Part shown: piece by piece, positions 47,345 to 57,229 of the stretch
Layout of the letters: the number at the start of each line of letters is the position of its first letter
Position numbering within the stretch: position 1 is the first letter of the stretch
Source of the DNA: Paraburkholderia caledonica NBRC 102488
GTDB taxonomy: Bacteria; Pseudomonadota; Gammaproteobacteria; Burkholderiales; Burkholderiaceae
Assembly: GCF_000685095.1 (NCBI RefSeq)
Contig: NZ_BAYE01000004.1
Span: 186,001-250,000, forward strand
Length of the DNA: 64,000 bases
Direction: 5' to 3'
The notes under the pieces: generated by a model
Databases searched by the model: none
What the model was told of the DNA's origin: nothing
What the model saw: only the letters and a program-made list of their open reading frames with translations
Translations under genes and position numbers: made by a program

Positions 47345-50080
47345 TCAACGCTCCCACGACGCTGCTTGTACCGGCGCATCGCCGTAGTATTGCTGGCGCG
47401 CATCGCTCAGAACATGCCGCTCAAGCACGCCTTCGTCCGTCAACGCTTTGAGCGCGGCCATGACGATCGCCTTGCGATCCACCTCGAAAAATTCGCGCAA
47501 AGCCTCGCGTGTATCGCTGCGGCCGAAACCGTCCGTGCCGAGCGTCACGTAGCGGCGCGGCACGTATGCGCGAATCAGCTCGGGCACGGCGCGAACATAA
47601 TCCGTTGCCGCGACGATCGGCCCCTCTGACTCGCCCAGCACGCGCGCGACGTAAGGCACGGTCGACGACGCATCGCCATAACGCGCAAGCCGCTCTGCTG
47701 CCATGCCGTCGCGCTGCAATTCGCTGAAGCTGGTCACGCTCCACACCGCGGCGTCGATCTGCCAGTCGTCCTTCAGCATGCGCTGCGCGGCGATGACTTC
47801 GCCAAGAATGGCTCCGGCGCCGAGTAATTGAATTTGCGCCGGCGCGCCCTTCTCCGCACCGACGGCGAACGGGTAAATGCCCTTCAGAATGCCTTCGCGC
47901 ACTGCACCTACATCGCCGTCCGGTGCACAAGGCTGCGCGTAGTTCTCGTTCATCACCGTGACGTAGTAGAACACGTCGCGCTGGCGCTCGACCATCTCCC
48001 GGATCCCTTCGTCGACGATTACCGCGACTTCGTAAGCGAACGCGGGATCGTACGCGCGGCAGTTCGGAATGGTCGATGCCGCCAGATGGCTCGTGCCGTC
48101 CTGATGCTGCAAGCCTTCGCCGCCGAGCGTCGTCTTGCCCGACGTCGCACCGATCAGAAACCCGCGTGCGCGCTGGTCAGCCGCCGCCCAGATGAGATCG
48201 CCGATCCGCTGAAAACCGAACATCGAGTAGTAGATGTAGAACGGCAGCATTGGCAGGTCGTGCACGCTGTACGACGTCGCTGCCGCGATCCACGACGACA
48301 CCGCGCCCGCTTCCGAAATGCCCTCCTCCAGAATCTGTCCTTGCGTGTCCTCGCGGTAGTACAGCATCGAGCCCAGGTCTTCCGGCTCGTAAAGCTGACC
48401 CAGCGGCGAGTAGATGCCGACCTGGCGAAACATGTTCGCCATGCCGAAGGTGCGCGCCTCGTCGGCGACGATCGGTACGACGCGCGGGCCGAGACCCGCG
48501 TCTTTCAGCAGCGCGGTCAGCATGCGAACGAGCGCCATCGTCGTAGACATTTCGCGGCCGTTGCAATCAAGCGCGAACTGGCTCCAGGAGGACATCGGCG
48601 GGACGATCAGCCCCTCCGATGCAACTCTCCGCCTTCTGGGCAGATAGCCTCCGAGAGCGGCCCGGCGAGCATGCAGGTACTGCATTTCCGGACTGTCTTC
48701 CGCGGGTTTGTAAAACTTCACCTGTTCGACGTCCGCGTCCGTGAGCGGCAAACGGAAGCGGTCGCGAAACGCCTTGAGGTCGTCGAAATCGAGCTTTTTC
48801 TGCTGGTGCGTGGTCATGCGGCCCTGGCCTGCCGTGCCCATGCCGAAGCCTTTCATCGTCTTTGCGAGGATCACGGTCGGCTGGCCGCGATGCGCGAGCG
48901 CTTTTGCGTAAGCCGCATGCAGCTTGCGCACGTCGTGACCGCCACGCCGCAAGCGGTCGATCTCCTCGTCGCTCAGTTGCGCGGCGAGCGCGGCCAACTC
49001 CGGGTTCTGGCCGAAGAAACGCTCGCGGTTGTACGCGCCGTCGTTCGCCGAGAAAGTCTGGAACTGGCCGTCGACCGTATTCGCGAACGCGCGCAGCAAA
49101 GCGCCGCTGCGGTCGCGAGAGAACAGCGCGTCCCAGTCCGAGCCCCAGATCACCTTGATCACGTTCCAGCCAGCGCCGACGAAATGCGCCTCCAGTTCGT
49201 CGATGATCCGGCCATTGCTGCGCACCGGACCATCCAGGCGCTGCAAGTTGCAGTTGATGACGAACACCAGATTGTCGAGCCCTTCGCGCGCGGCCAGCGA
49301 CAATGCGCCGGTCGACTCCGGCTCATCCATTTCGCCATCGCCGAAAAAGCCCCACACCTTGCGGCCTTCAGTGGGCGCGAGGCCGCGATTCGCGAGGTAG
49401 CGCATGAAGCGCGCTTGATAAATCGCATTGATCGGGCCAATGCCCATCGAGCCAGTGGGAAACTGCCAGAAGTCCGGCATCAGCCACGGATGCGGATACG
49501 AACAGAGCCCCGGCCCGCCGATCTCGCGACGGTAATGCCGCAGATTGTCCTCGGAAAGAGAACCTTCCAGATACGCGCGCGCATACACACCCGGCGACGA
49601 ATGCGGCTGGAAATACACGAGATCGCCCGTGCCCTCGCCCGCTCCCGGCATCGACGCGCGAAAGAAATGGTTGAATCCGACTTCGAACAGATCGGCCGCC
49701 GATGCATAACTCGCGATGTGGCCGCCGAGTTCGCCGTACGCCTTGTTCGCGCGCACCACCATCGCGAGCGCGTTCCAGCGCAGCGCGGCGGCGAGCCGCT
49801 CCTCCAGTTCGAGATTGCCCGGATAGCGCGGCTGATCTTCGGGCGCGATCGTGTTGCGGTATGGCGTGACGTTGGTACGCGCTGATTCGACGCCGAGTGA
49901 CACCGCGTGACTGGCCAGCCGGTCGAACAGAAACTGCGCGCGCTCGCGGCCCACGTGTTCGACAACAGCGTCGAGCGCCTCCAGCCACTCCGCTGTTTCC
50001 TGCGGATCGGCGTCCGCCGCCTCCGTGCGCTGAACGCCGAGGCTCCGTACCTGCTCACTACCGCTGGACAAATCCGTCAT
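47345..50080 (-). CDS. Homodimeric pyruvate dehydrogenase E1-type enzyme (AceE/MdeB-like)
   Basis: A 911-residue thiamine-diphosphate enzyme. The ThDP motif is [17 protein letters not shown]...VFVINCNLQ, with further AceE landmarks such as [58 protein letters not shown] and [19 protein letters not shown] [19 protein letters not shown]. It would decarboxylate a 2-oxoacid. No E2 or E3 gene is adjacent, and an Lrp regulator is divergent, like the mdeR/mdeB arrangement of Pseudomonas putida, where the E1 homologue is tied to methionine breakdown and 2-oxobutyrate. Methionine gamma-lyase is absent here, so the substrate is uncertain. ATG 50080 has GGAG 7 bp upstream. Confidence 0.88.
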   Translation of the reverse strand: MTDLSSGSEQVRSLGVQRTEAADADPQETAEWLEALDAVVEHVGRERAQFLFDRLASHAVSLGVESARTNVTPYRNTIAPEDQPRYPGNLELEERLAAALRWNALAMVVRANKAYGELGGHIASYASAADLFEVGFNHFFRASMPGAGEGTGDLVYFQPHSSPGVYARAYLEGSLSEDNLRHYRREIGGPGLCSYPHPWLMPDFWQFPTGSMGIGPINAIYQARFMRYLANRGLAPTEGRKVWGFFGDGEMDEPESTGALSLAAREGLDNLVFVINCNLQRLDGPVRSNGRIIDELEAHFVGAGWNVIKVIWGSDWDALFSRDRSGALLRAFANTVDGQFQTFSANDGAYNRERFFGQNPELAALAAQLSDEEIDRLRRGGHDVRKLHAAYAKALAHRGQPTVILAKTMKGFGMGTAGQGRMTTHQQKKLDFDDLKAFRDRFRLPLTDADVEQVKFYKPAEDSPEMQYLHARRAALGGYLPRRRRVASEGLIVPPMSSWSQFALDCNGREMSTTMALVRMLTALLKDAGLGPRVVPIVADEARTFGMANMFRQVGIYSPLGQLYEPEDLGSMLYYREDTQGQILEEGISEAGAVSSWIAAATSYSVHDLPMLPFYIYYSMFGFQRIGDLIWAAADQRARGFLIGATSGKTTLGGEGLQHQDGTSHLAASTIPNCRAYDPAFAYEVAVIVDEGIREMVERQRDVFYYVTVMNENYAQPCAPDGDVGAVREGILKGIYPFAVGAEKGAPAQIQLLGAGAILGEVIAAQRMLKDDWQIDAAVWSVTSFSELQRDGMAAERLARYGDASSTVPYVARVLGESEGPIVAATDYVRAVPELIRAYVPRRYVTLGTDGFGRSDTREALREFFEVDRKAIVMAALKALTDEGVLERHVLSDARQQYYGDAPVQAASWER

Positions 50081-50230
50081 AGCACCACTCCGCATCGTCA
50101 CGTCGGTTCAAGATCGAGTGAGTCAATGGTACTTACGCGCGTGCAAAATGAGCGTCTCATTTGCTTGCCATCGCGCGCTGCGATAGGCTGTTTATTCCGG
50201 ATTTCGCCTTGCTTACGGAATATTTCATCT

Positions 50231-50758
50231 ATGACCACACCCACCAGACGGCTCGATCGTATCGACATCGGCATCCTGAGCCAGTTGCAGCAAAACGCGC
50301 GCATCACTAACGCCGACCTGGCGCGCTCGGTAAATCTCTCGCCCACGCCGTGCTTCAACCGCGTGCGCGCGCTCGAAAAGCTCGGTCTCTTCAAGCAGCA
50401 AGTCACGCTGCTGAACCCCGAGCCGCTCGGGCTACGCATCAACGTGTTCATTCAGGTGAGTCTGGAAAAACAGGTGGAGGACGCGCTGCTGCGTTTCGAG
50501 CAGGCCATTTCCGAGCGCCCCGAAGTGATGGAGTGTTATCTGATGACGGGCGACGCCGACTACCTGCTGCGCGTGGTGATGCCCGATATGCAGACTCTGG
50601 AGCGCTTCATCGTCGATCATTTGACGAAGATTCCGGGCATTTCCAACATTCGCTCAAGCTTTGCACTCAAGCAGGTGCGATACAAGACGGCGCTGCCGCT
50701 GCCGTCGTCTGGATTGACGCTGACCGACCCGGACGACGTGGCGACGGACTGGCGCTGA
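50231..50758 (+). CDS. Lrp/AsnC-family regulator
   Basis: A 175-residue regulator. The N-terminal HTH reads [42 protein letters not shown]-terminal RAM-type ligand domain follows ([40 protein letters not shown]). It is divergent from the E1 gene with 150 bp between, so it probably controls that gene in response to an amino acid such as methionine. ATG 50231 has only a weak ribosome site. Confidence 0.9.
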   Translation: MTTPTRRLDRIDIGILSQLQQNARITNADLARSVNLSPTPCFNRVRALEKLGLFKQQVTLLNPEPLGLRINVFIQVSLEKQVEDALLRFEQAISERPEVMECYLMTGDADYLLRVVMPDMQTLERFIVDHLTKIPGISNIRSSFALKQVRYKTALPLPSSGLTLTDPDDVATDWR

Positions 50759-50886
50759 CGCGTCACCGCGCCTCGCTTCGGCTCAAGCGGCGCGTTGCTG
50801 TAATAGTGGTGGCCGACAATAGGCACGACGGCGTGCGTCAAACCTTACCCTCGACAAGCGTGCAACAGGAATCAGGAGAAAAAGCG

Positions 50887-51312
50887 ATGAACTACGACGA
50901 CAGCAATCCCTTCGCGAAGATTCTGCGCGGCGAGCTACCGTGCATCAAGGTCGCGGAAACCGAAGCCGCACTCGCCTTCATGGACCTGATGCCGCAAGCC
51001 GACGGCCATTTGCTCGTCGTGCCAAAGGAAGCGGCTGCGGAGATCTTCGACCTGTCGGACGCGGCGACGGTCGCATGCATGCGCATGACGCAAAAGCTTG
51101 CCATCGCCGTGCGCGCGGCGTTGCGTCCGGACGGCGTGTTCATCGGGCAGTTCAATGGCGCGGCTGCCGGGCAGACGGTGCCGCATGTGCACTTTCACGT
51201 GATTCCGCGCTGGGAAGGTCAGCCGTTACGCATGCACGCGCGCGACGTCGCGGACGCAGACACGCTCGAAGCGCTGGCCAAACGCATTCGCGCGCATTGG
51301 CGAGCGGACTGA
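50887..51312 (+). CDS. HIT-family protein
   Basis: A 141-residue histidine-triad protein, predicted nucleotide hydrolase or transferase. It begins NPFAKILRGELPCIKVAETE, contains the family segment PQADGHLLVVPKE and GQFNGAAAGQTVPHVHFHVI with the HVHFH triad. ATG 50887 follows an AGGAG site. Its substrate is not known; no operon partner is close. Confidence 0.93.
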   Translation: MNYDDSNPFAKILRGELPCIKVAETEAALAFMDLMPQADGHLLVVPKEAAAEIFDLSDAATVACMRMTQKLAIAVRAALRPDGVFIGQFNGAAAGQTVPHVHFHVIPRWEGQPLRMHARDVADADTLEALAKRIRAHWRAD

Positions 51313-51386
51313 GCCGCGAGTCTTCGGTCTTCAGTGACAAGCGGCGCGCTCGTAGAGTGCGCTTACCGGAGCGCGCGAGCGCCGCG

Positions 51387-51566
51387 TTACAGCCGATGCC
51401 GCGAGCGGCGCAGCGGATGACGCCAGTCGAGTCGACGCGGTCTCGCTTGCATGGGGCGCGTGTCGTGCAAATGCCGGTGTTCCTGCCACAATTCGTCGGA
51501 GAAAAGAAACGCGACGATCAGCAGCGGCAGGACGAGAAAAACGCCCAATATGAGGTTCTCGAGCAC
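51387..51566 (-). CDS. Small membrane protein of 59 residues
   Basis: Read from GTG 51566 with GGAGG 5 bp upstream on the minus strand. The product begins with a hydrophobic helix (LILGVFLVLPLLIVAFLFSD) and ends in an arginine/histidine-rich tail (RRLDWRHPLRRSRHRL). Function unknown; it resembles no recognised family. Confidence 0.55.
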   Translation of the reverse strand: MLENLILGVFLVLPLLIVAFLFSDELWQEHRHLHDTRPMQARPRRLDWRHPLRRSRHRL

Positions 51567-52068
51567 GGCGGCCTCCGTTCTCACGTTGCATGGTTTTATT
51601 GTAGAGCACCGCACGTACCTGCAATGTCGGCCAGTTGCCGTTCAGGTGCGGCGCATAACGTTGAGCGGTGCCTGGCATCGTTTATCTTCTGCATTTACAC
51701 CGTTATATCGGCCGCTTTATCGAACCGGTGAAATGACTTTGTGTGCAATGCACCAAGCGCTCCCGAGGTTACTAATAAATCGCTTAAATCGAATATCGCG
51801 TTAACGCTAATGCGGCTCGCAAAGCATTACTGGTTAAAGCGGTGCGCGGGCGAAGTCGCTTAGTTATCCCGCGTAATCTTGCGTCTTTGATGCGTCGCCG
51901 ACCCATCCGTCATATGACGTGCGCGGTGCGACAATCTGCCACTGTTGCGACCGCACACAAGATGTGCTTGTGGTTCTTGCACGTTCTCCTAAAGTGCAAG
52001 GTGCGGGCTAGACGATGGAGTTAAATACATAGCTAACCTGAGCATTCGGCCCGCACCCGGAGGAACAT
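51567..52068. other. Intergenic region of 500 bp
   Basis: No supported gene. It includes a 20-bp element (51764-51783) that matches 46507-46526 at 18 positions, and the promoter of the small periplasmic protein at 52069. Confidence 0.4.
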
Positions 52069-52407
52069 ATGAAAACTCGACTCGCCCTTGTTTTCGCCGT
52101 TGCAAGTCTGGCTGCCGCAAGTGTTCAGGCGCAAGACGTCATGATCAAGCCGCAGCAAACCATTCAGTTCAAAGCCAACTCGTACGGCTGTTTGTCAAAA
52201 GACAAGCTCGACGCCGTCAATGAGCACGCGCAAGCCGGTGAACAGCAGAAAATGCAGGAGTTCTTCTCCGGGTATCAATGCGTTTCAACGCCGGAGAATT
52301 CGAGCTTCCGCGTCGTGCGTGTCGTCGGTCACGACTTCGAGTTCGTGAATGCGAGTAATAGCGACACGCAAGGCCTCTGGGCGAACGATCGCTTCATCAA
52401 GCAATGA
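52069..52407 (+). CDS. Small periplasmic protein
   Basis: A 112-residue exported protein. The signal peptide is RLALVFAVASLAAASVQAQ. The mature domain has two cysteines (YGCLSK and YQCVST) that may form a disulfide, and ends FVNASNSDTQGLWANDRFIK. ATG 52069 has GGAGGA upstream. A terminator follows at 52513-52554. Function unknown. Confidence 0.75.
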   Translation: MKTRLALVFAVASLAAASVQAQDVMIKPQQTIQFKANSYGCLSKDKLDAVNEHAQAGEQQKMQEFFSGYQCVSTPENSSFRVVRVVGHDFEFVNASNSDTQGLWANDRFIKQ

Positions 52408-52512
52408 TCTTATAGAACACTGAATGCGCAGCGTTTCGGCAAGTTGCCGGAACGAAGTGCGCTCCAGTAAATTCTCTGGCTTTAAAAGCCGGAGACTGTG
52501 AGCTTGTGCTTA

Positions 52513-52554
52513 AAAAAATCGGTTGGACATTTTTAAACGTCCAGCCGATTTTTT
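52513..52554 (+). terminator. Rho-independent terminator after the periplasmic protein
   Basis: TCGGTTGGAC (52519-52528) pairs with GTCCAGCCGA (52539-52548), extended by A's on one side and T's on the other. The stem ends in a T6 run on the plus strand. Confidence 0.85.
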
Positions 52555-52582
52555 GTTTTGTGCGACATGCTCGCGACGCGCG

Positions 52583-52621
52583 AAAAAAAAAGCCGATGCG
52601 GTTATGTGGAACCGCATCGGC
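52583..52621 (-). terminator. Rho-independent terminator of the arabinose operon
   Basis: On the minus strand GCCGATGCGGTT (52592-52603 complement) and AACCGCATCGGC (52610-52621) form a 12-bp perfect stem with a 6-nt loop. It is followed by nine U's (52583-52591), 60 bp after the dehydratase stop. Confidence 0.92.
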
Positions 52622-52681
52622 AGCACGCCTTCTCGCAAAGCGCAGGAACAACCGTTTAACTCTTCAAACGACTCGCGCCGC

Positions 52682-54415
52682 TCAGTGCGAGTCGCGCGGC
52701 ACCGGCGCGCCGCTGGAGCCCACCAGGAAGTCGAGATCCGCGCCCTGATCCGCCTGCAGAACGTGCTCGACATAGAGCTTGTAGTAACCGCGCTTCGGCG
52801 ACTCGGGCGCCTGCCATGCGGCACGCCGGCGCGCGAGTTCGTCGTCGCTTACGTCGAGGTGCAGGCGCCGCGCTTCAACATCCAGCTCGATCATGTCGCC
52901 GGTCTGCACGAAAGCCAGCGGACCGCCCGCGGCTGCTTCAGGCGACACGTGCAACACCACCGCGCCGTACGCCGTGCCGCTCATGCGTCCGTCGGAAATA
53001 CGCACCATGTCGGTAATGCCTTTTTGCAGCACTTTTTTCGGCAACGGCATATTGCCCACTTCGGCGAAGCCCGGATAACCCTTCGGCCCCGCGCCTTTGA
53101 GCACCATGATGCAGTTTTCGTCGATGTCGAGCGACTCGTCGTCGATCTTCGCGTGCAGCTCCTCGATGTTTTCGAACACGACCGCGCGGCCTCGGTGCTT
53201 CAGCAGTTCCGCAGTGGCCGCCGACGGCTTGATCACCGCGCCGTTCGGCGCCAGGTTGCCCTTGAGGACCGCAATGCCCGCCTTCGGCTTGAACGGCTCG
53301 GCGAACGTGGTGATGACTTTCTCGTCGTGGTTCGGCGCGTTGCGCACGTTGTCCCAGATCGTCTTGCCGTTCACGGTGAGCGCCTCGCGATGCAGCAGCC
53401 CTTGCTCACCCAGCTGCTTGAGCACCGCCGGCAAACCACCCGCATAGTAGAAGTCTTCCATCAGGTATTCGCCTGACGGTTGCAGATTCACGAGACACGG
53501 CACGTTGGAGCCAAGCTCCCAGTCTTCCAGCGAAAGCTCCACGCCAATGCGCTTCGCGAGCGCGATCAGATGCACGACGGCGTTGGTCGAGCCACCAATC
53601 GCCGCGTTCGTGCGGATTGCGTTTTCGAAGGCCTGGCGCGTGAGGATCTTGTCCATCGTCAGATCTTCGCGAACCATGTCGACGATGCGCCGGCCGGCCA
53701 GATGCGCGAGCACCTGGCGTCGTGCGTCGACTGCGGGAATCGCGGCGTTGTGCGGCAAGCCCATGCCGAGCGATTCGACCATCGAAGCCATCGTCGACGC
53801 CGTACCCATCGTCATGCAGTGCCCGCGCGAGCGGTTCATGCACGACTCTGCCTCGGTGAATTCTTCCTGCGTCATCGAACCGGCGCGCACTTCCTCGGAC
53901 ATCTGCCACACGCCGGTGCCCGAGCCGATATGCTTGCCGCGGAACCGGCCGTTCAGCATGGGGCCACCCGAGACCGCGAGCGCGGGCAGGTTGCACGACG
54001 CCGCGCCCATCAGCAGCGCAGGCGTGGTCTTGTCGCAGCCGACGAGCAGAATCACGCCGTCCATCGGATTGCCGCGAATCGATTCCTCGACGTCCATCGA
54101 AGCGAGGTTGCGAAACAGCATGGCCGTCGGTCGCAAATTGGTCTCGCCGAGCGACATCACCGGAAACTCCAGCGGCAAGCCGCCCGCCTCATGCACGCCT
54201 TTTTTCACGTATTCCGCGAGCTCGCGAAAATGCGCGTTGCAGGGCGTCAGTTCCGACCATGTATTGCAGATGCCGATTACCGGACGTCCGTCGAATTCGT
54301 CGTGCGGAATGCCCTGGTTTTTCATCCACGAGCGATGCAGAAACCCGTCGCGGTCCTTGAGGCCAAACCACGCCTGGCTGCGCAGCGGCTTTTTTGTCTG
54401 GTTCGAATCAGCCAT
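52682..54415 (-). CDS. L-arabonate dehydratase (IlvD/Edd family)
   Basis: A 577-residue iron-sulfur dehydratase. Cluster and Mg-site motifs are GICNTWSELTPCNAH, LLVGCDKTTPALLMGAAS and RSRGHCMTMGTAS, with the catalytic serine region ISDGRMSGTAYG. In this operon it most probably converts L-arabonate to 2-dehydro-3-deoxy-L-arabonate in the non-phosphorylative arabinose pathway. Dihydroxy-acid dehydratase or another sugar-acid dehydratase is possible by sequence, but the araFGH context favours arabonate. ATG 54415 has AGGAG 5 bp upstream. It is the last gene of the operon and is followed by a strong terminator. Confidence 0.85.
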   Translation of the reverse strand: MADSNQTKKPLRSQAWFGLKDRDGFLHRSWMKNQGIPHDEFDGRPVIGICNTWSELTPCNAHFRELAEYVKKGVHEAGGLPLEFPVMSLGETNLRPTAMLFRNLASMDVEESIRGNPMDGVILLVGCDKTTPALLMGAASCNLPALAVSGGPMLNGRFRGKHIGSGTGVWQMSEEVRAGSMTQEEFTEAESCMNRSRGHCMTMGTASTMASMVESLGMGLPHNAAIPAVDARRQVLAHLAGRRIVDMVREDLTMDKILTRQAFENAIRTNAAIGGSTNAVVHLIALAKRIGVELSLEDWELGSNVPCLVNLQPSGEYLMEDFYYAGGLPAVLKQLGEQGLLHREALTVNGKTIWDNVRNAPNHDEKVITTFAEPFKPKAGIAVLKGNLAPNGAVIKPSAATAELLKHRGRAVVFENIEELHAKIDDESLDIDENCIMVLKGAGPKGYPGFAEVGNMPLPKKVLQKGITDMVRISDGRMSGTAYGAVVLHVSPEAAAGGPLAFVQTGDMIELDVEARRLHLDVSDDELARRRAAWQAPESPKRGYYKLYVEHVLQADQGADLDFLVGSSGAPVPRDSH

Positions 54416-54465
54416 GAAATCTCCTGTTGGCAAACATGTAGGGCAGGGCGCGCGTCATTGCACGC

Positions 54466-55470
54466 TTAGTGCACGCGCTTGCTGCGACGGAACTGGTCGA
54501 ACAGCACCGCGAGCAGCAGGATCCCGCCGCGAATCAGGTATTGATAAAAAGTCGGCACGTTCATCAGGCTCATTGCGTCCTGCACGGAACCCATGATCAG
54601 CACGCCCACCAGCACGCCGGAAATCGTCGCGACGCCGCCCGTCAGCGACACGCCGCCGAGCACGCACGCGGAGATCACGCCGAGTTCGAGACCGACCGAC
54701 GTCTTCGGATCGCCGAGACTCATACGCGACGCAAGCATCACGCCCGCAAAGCCGGTGACGAGCCCTTGCAGCACGAACACGGTGATCTTGATGCGCGTGA
54801 CGGGCAGACCCGCAAGCAGGGCCGCCTCGCTGTTGCCGCCGACCGCCAGCACGTTCTTGCCGAACACGGTTTTCTTCAGCAGAAAACCGAACACCACGAA
54901 GCCGATGATGTTGCTCCAGATCGGATACGAAATGCCGAGGAAGGAGCCGCCGCCCAGGTCGAAGAAGCGTTCTTCCGAGATCATCACCGCGTCGCCGCTC
55001 GACGTGATGAAGGCGAGGCCGCGCACGACTTCCATCATCGCGAGCGTGACGATCAGGGAATTGATCTTGTAGCGCGCGACAAGCACGCCGTTCACGAGGC
55101 CGACCGCGCCGCCTGCAAGCACGCCCGCGGCAACGCCGAGCAGTACGCTATGCGTCACGGTGATCAACGTGGATGCCACGACCCCCGCGAACGCCACGAT
55201 CGACGCGACCGACAGATCGACCTCGCCGAGCGCGAGCACGAACATCATGGTCACGGAGATCGAGCCGATCAGCGTGACGGAAAGCAGTAGGCCCTGAATG
55301 TTTCGTGAACTCAAAAAGTCGGGCACCGTGAACGACAGCACCGCAAACAGGATGATGAATACCATCACGATGCCGGACTTGTTGATCAGATCCCAGGTCC
55401 GCGCGGCGCGCGCGCTCAAGCCCGCCGAAGCGACGGCTGGCGTGGAGGGGTCGGTCGATGGTGTGTGCAT
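54466..55470 (-). CDS. araH: L-arabinose ABC transporter permease AraH
   Basis: A 334-residue sugar-transporter permease. It has about nine hydrophobic segments, the start FIILFAVLSFTVPDFLS and the family motif (SVGLELGVISACVLGGVSL, GGVATISGVLVGVLIMG). Together with AraG and AraF encoded upstream it forms a pentose importer. The ATG lies about 100 bp after the araG stop, and the dehydratase gene follows after 50 bp. Confidence 0.92.
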   Translation of the reverse strand: MHTPSTDPSTPAVASAGLSARAARTWDLINKSGIVMVFIILFAVLSFTVPDFLSSRNIQGLLLSVTLIGSISVTMMFVLALGEVDLSVASIVAFAGVVASTLITVTHSVLLGVAAGVLAGGAVGLVNGVLVARYKINSLIVTLAMMEVVRGLAFITSSGDAVMISEERFFDLGGGSFLGISYPIWSNIIGFVVFGFLLKKTVFGKNVLAVGGNSEAALLAGLPVTRIKITVFVLQGLVTGFAGVMLASRMSLGDPKTSVGLELGVISACVLGGVSLTGGVATISGVLVGVLIMGSVQDAMSLMNVPTFYQYLIRGGILLLAVLFDQFRRSKRVH

Positions 55471-55574
55471 GATGTGTGTTCCGTTTCAATGCCGCGTGGT
55501 TCAATTCGACGGCGCGATTCAGTTGCGTTCGGTTCAGGTGCCTTCATTCGTCTGGCGACCGGCCAGCATGTGTT

Positions 55575-57137
55575 CTAGCGAGGCAGCGCGAGCTTGATGA
55601 GCGCATCGGGTGTCGCCTGTGCTTTCGGCAGATCGCCAACCAGGCGGCCTTCCTTCATTACGATCACGCGGTCAGTCACGCCGATTACTTCGGCAAGATC
55701 GCTCGACACCACGATCACCGTGCGTCCCGCGTCCGCGAGCCCATACAGCAGACCGTAAATTTCGCTGCGCGCGCCGACGTCGATGCCGCGCGTGGGTTCG
55801 TCCATCAGAAACACGTCGATGTCTTCCGCGAGCCAGCGCGACAGAATCACCTTCTGCTGATTGCCGCCCGAGAGCGTGCCGATCGGCGTCTCGCCGTTGC
55901 GCGTCTTGATCGCGAGCTTGCCGATGAACTCTTTCGCGGTCTGCGCTTCCTTGCGTCCGTTGAGCACGTTGAAGCGGCTGAAGTGCCGGCGGCAACTGAT
56001 GTTGAGGTTGTCCGAAACCGAAGCGATCGAAACGATGCCTTCCTGCTTGCGATCTTCGGGGCACAGCGCGACGCCCGCGCGCACCGCGTCGCGCGGCGTG
56101 GCAAAGCGCACCTGCTTGCCTTTGAGCGTGATGTCGCCGGCGGTGGGTTTGACCGCGCCGTAGATGAGCTTCATCAGTTCGGAGCGCCCGGCGCCGACAA
56201 GCCCGAAAAAGCCGACGATTTCGCCTTTGCGTGCGGAGAATGTGGCGGGCTCGCGCAGGCCCGGTCCCATCAATCCCTTGACGTCGAGTTGCACGTCGCC
56301 GACATCGCGCGTGCGATAGCCGTACACGTCGGCGATCGAACGGCCCACCATGCAGCTGATCAGACGGTCACGGTCGAGGCCTTTGCCTGCGTCGAACGTG
56401 TCGATGCGGCGGCCGTCCCGAAACACGGTGACGCGATCGCACAGTTCGTAGACTTCATCCATCCGATGCGTAACGTAGATGATCGCGCGGCCTTCGGCCC
56501 GCAACGCGCGAATGATCCGGAACAACTGCGTGGTTTCGCGCGACGACAACGAACTGGTCGGTTCGTCGAATGCAATCACGCGCGCATCGCGCATCAGCGC
56601 CTTGCCGATTTCAATCATCTGACGCTGACCGATCGACAGATTTTTCACCTGTTGCGACGGATCGATCTTCTCGCCGAGGCGTTCGAGTTCGCGCACCGCG
56701 CGCGCGACGAGCGCCTTTTCGTCCAGCACGCCGAAGCGGTTGGGCAGCGCGCCGAGCATCAGGTTTTCGGCCACCGTCAACTCCGGCACCAGATGCAGTT
56801 CCTGATAGATGATTGCGACACCCGCCGCGATTGCCGCCTTCGTCGTGGTGAACTGCTGCTCCACGCCATCGAGCGACAACGTGCCCGCCGCCGGCTGGTT
56901 CACGCCGGACAGGACCTTGAGCAGCGTCGATTTGCCGGCGCCGTTTTCGCCCATGAGGCCGTGCACTTCGCCGCGACGCACTTCGAGCGACACCTGGTCG
57001 AGCGCGAGCACGCCGGGAAAGCGTACGGTGATGCCGTCGAGTTGCAGATACGGCTCGGTCGAAGCGGGCACAGGCGAGGGCGTCTGTAGCGGCGCGTCGG
57101 CACCGCTAAGGGATGTCGCAGTGTGTGAGGACGTCAT
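55575..57137 (-). CDS. araG: L-arabinose ABC transporter ATPase AraG
   Basis: A 520-residue protein with two ABC domains in tandem. The first has Walker [15 protein letters not shown], signature [10 protein letters not shown] and [11 protein letters not shown]. The second has [14 protein letters not shown] (degenerate Walker A), signature [16 protein letters not shown] and [12 protein letters not shown]. This is the MglA/AraG/RbsA layout. ATG 57137 has GAGG 7 bp upstream; a TTG one codon earlier is also open. It lies between araF and araH. Confidence 0.94.
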   Translation of the reverse strand: MTSSHTATSLSGADAPLQTPSPVPASTEPYLQLDGITVRFPGVLALDQVSLEVRRGEVHGLMGENGAGKSTLLKVLSGVNQPAAGTLSLDGVEQQFTTTKAAIAAGVAIIYQELHLVPELTVAENLMLGALPNRFGVLDEKALVARAVRELERLGEKIDPSQQVKNLSIGQRQMIEIGKALMRDARVIAFDEPTSSLSSRETTQLFRIIRALRAEGRAIIYVTHRMDEVYELCDRVTVFRDGRRIDTFDAGKGLDRDRLISCMVGRSIADVYGYRTRDVGDVQLDVKGLMGPGLREPATFSARKGEIVGFFGLVGAGRSELMKLIYGAVKPTAGDITLKGKQVRFATPRDAVRAGVALCPEDRKQEGIVSIASVSDNLNISCRRHFSRFNVLNGRKEAQTAKEFIGKLAIKTRNGETPIGTLSGGNQQKVILSRWLAEDIDVFLMDEPTRGIDVGARSEIYGLLYGLADAGRTVIVVSSDLAEVIGVTDRVIVMKEGRLVGDLPKAQATPDALIKLALPR

Positions 57138-57229
57138 CAAAAAACCTCAATGGTGGACAAGCTGTGCGGGCCGCTCTCGCGTCAGGCAAATGCGAGGCGC
57201 GGCCCGCCGCGTGCGAAGTCGAACGCGGC

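Noticed and set aside
52592..52621. Hairpin read as a second plus-strand terminator
   Set aside because: The U-tract lies on the minus-strand side, so it ends the arabinose operon coming from the right; the plus-strand gene already has its own terminator at 52513-52554.
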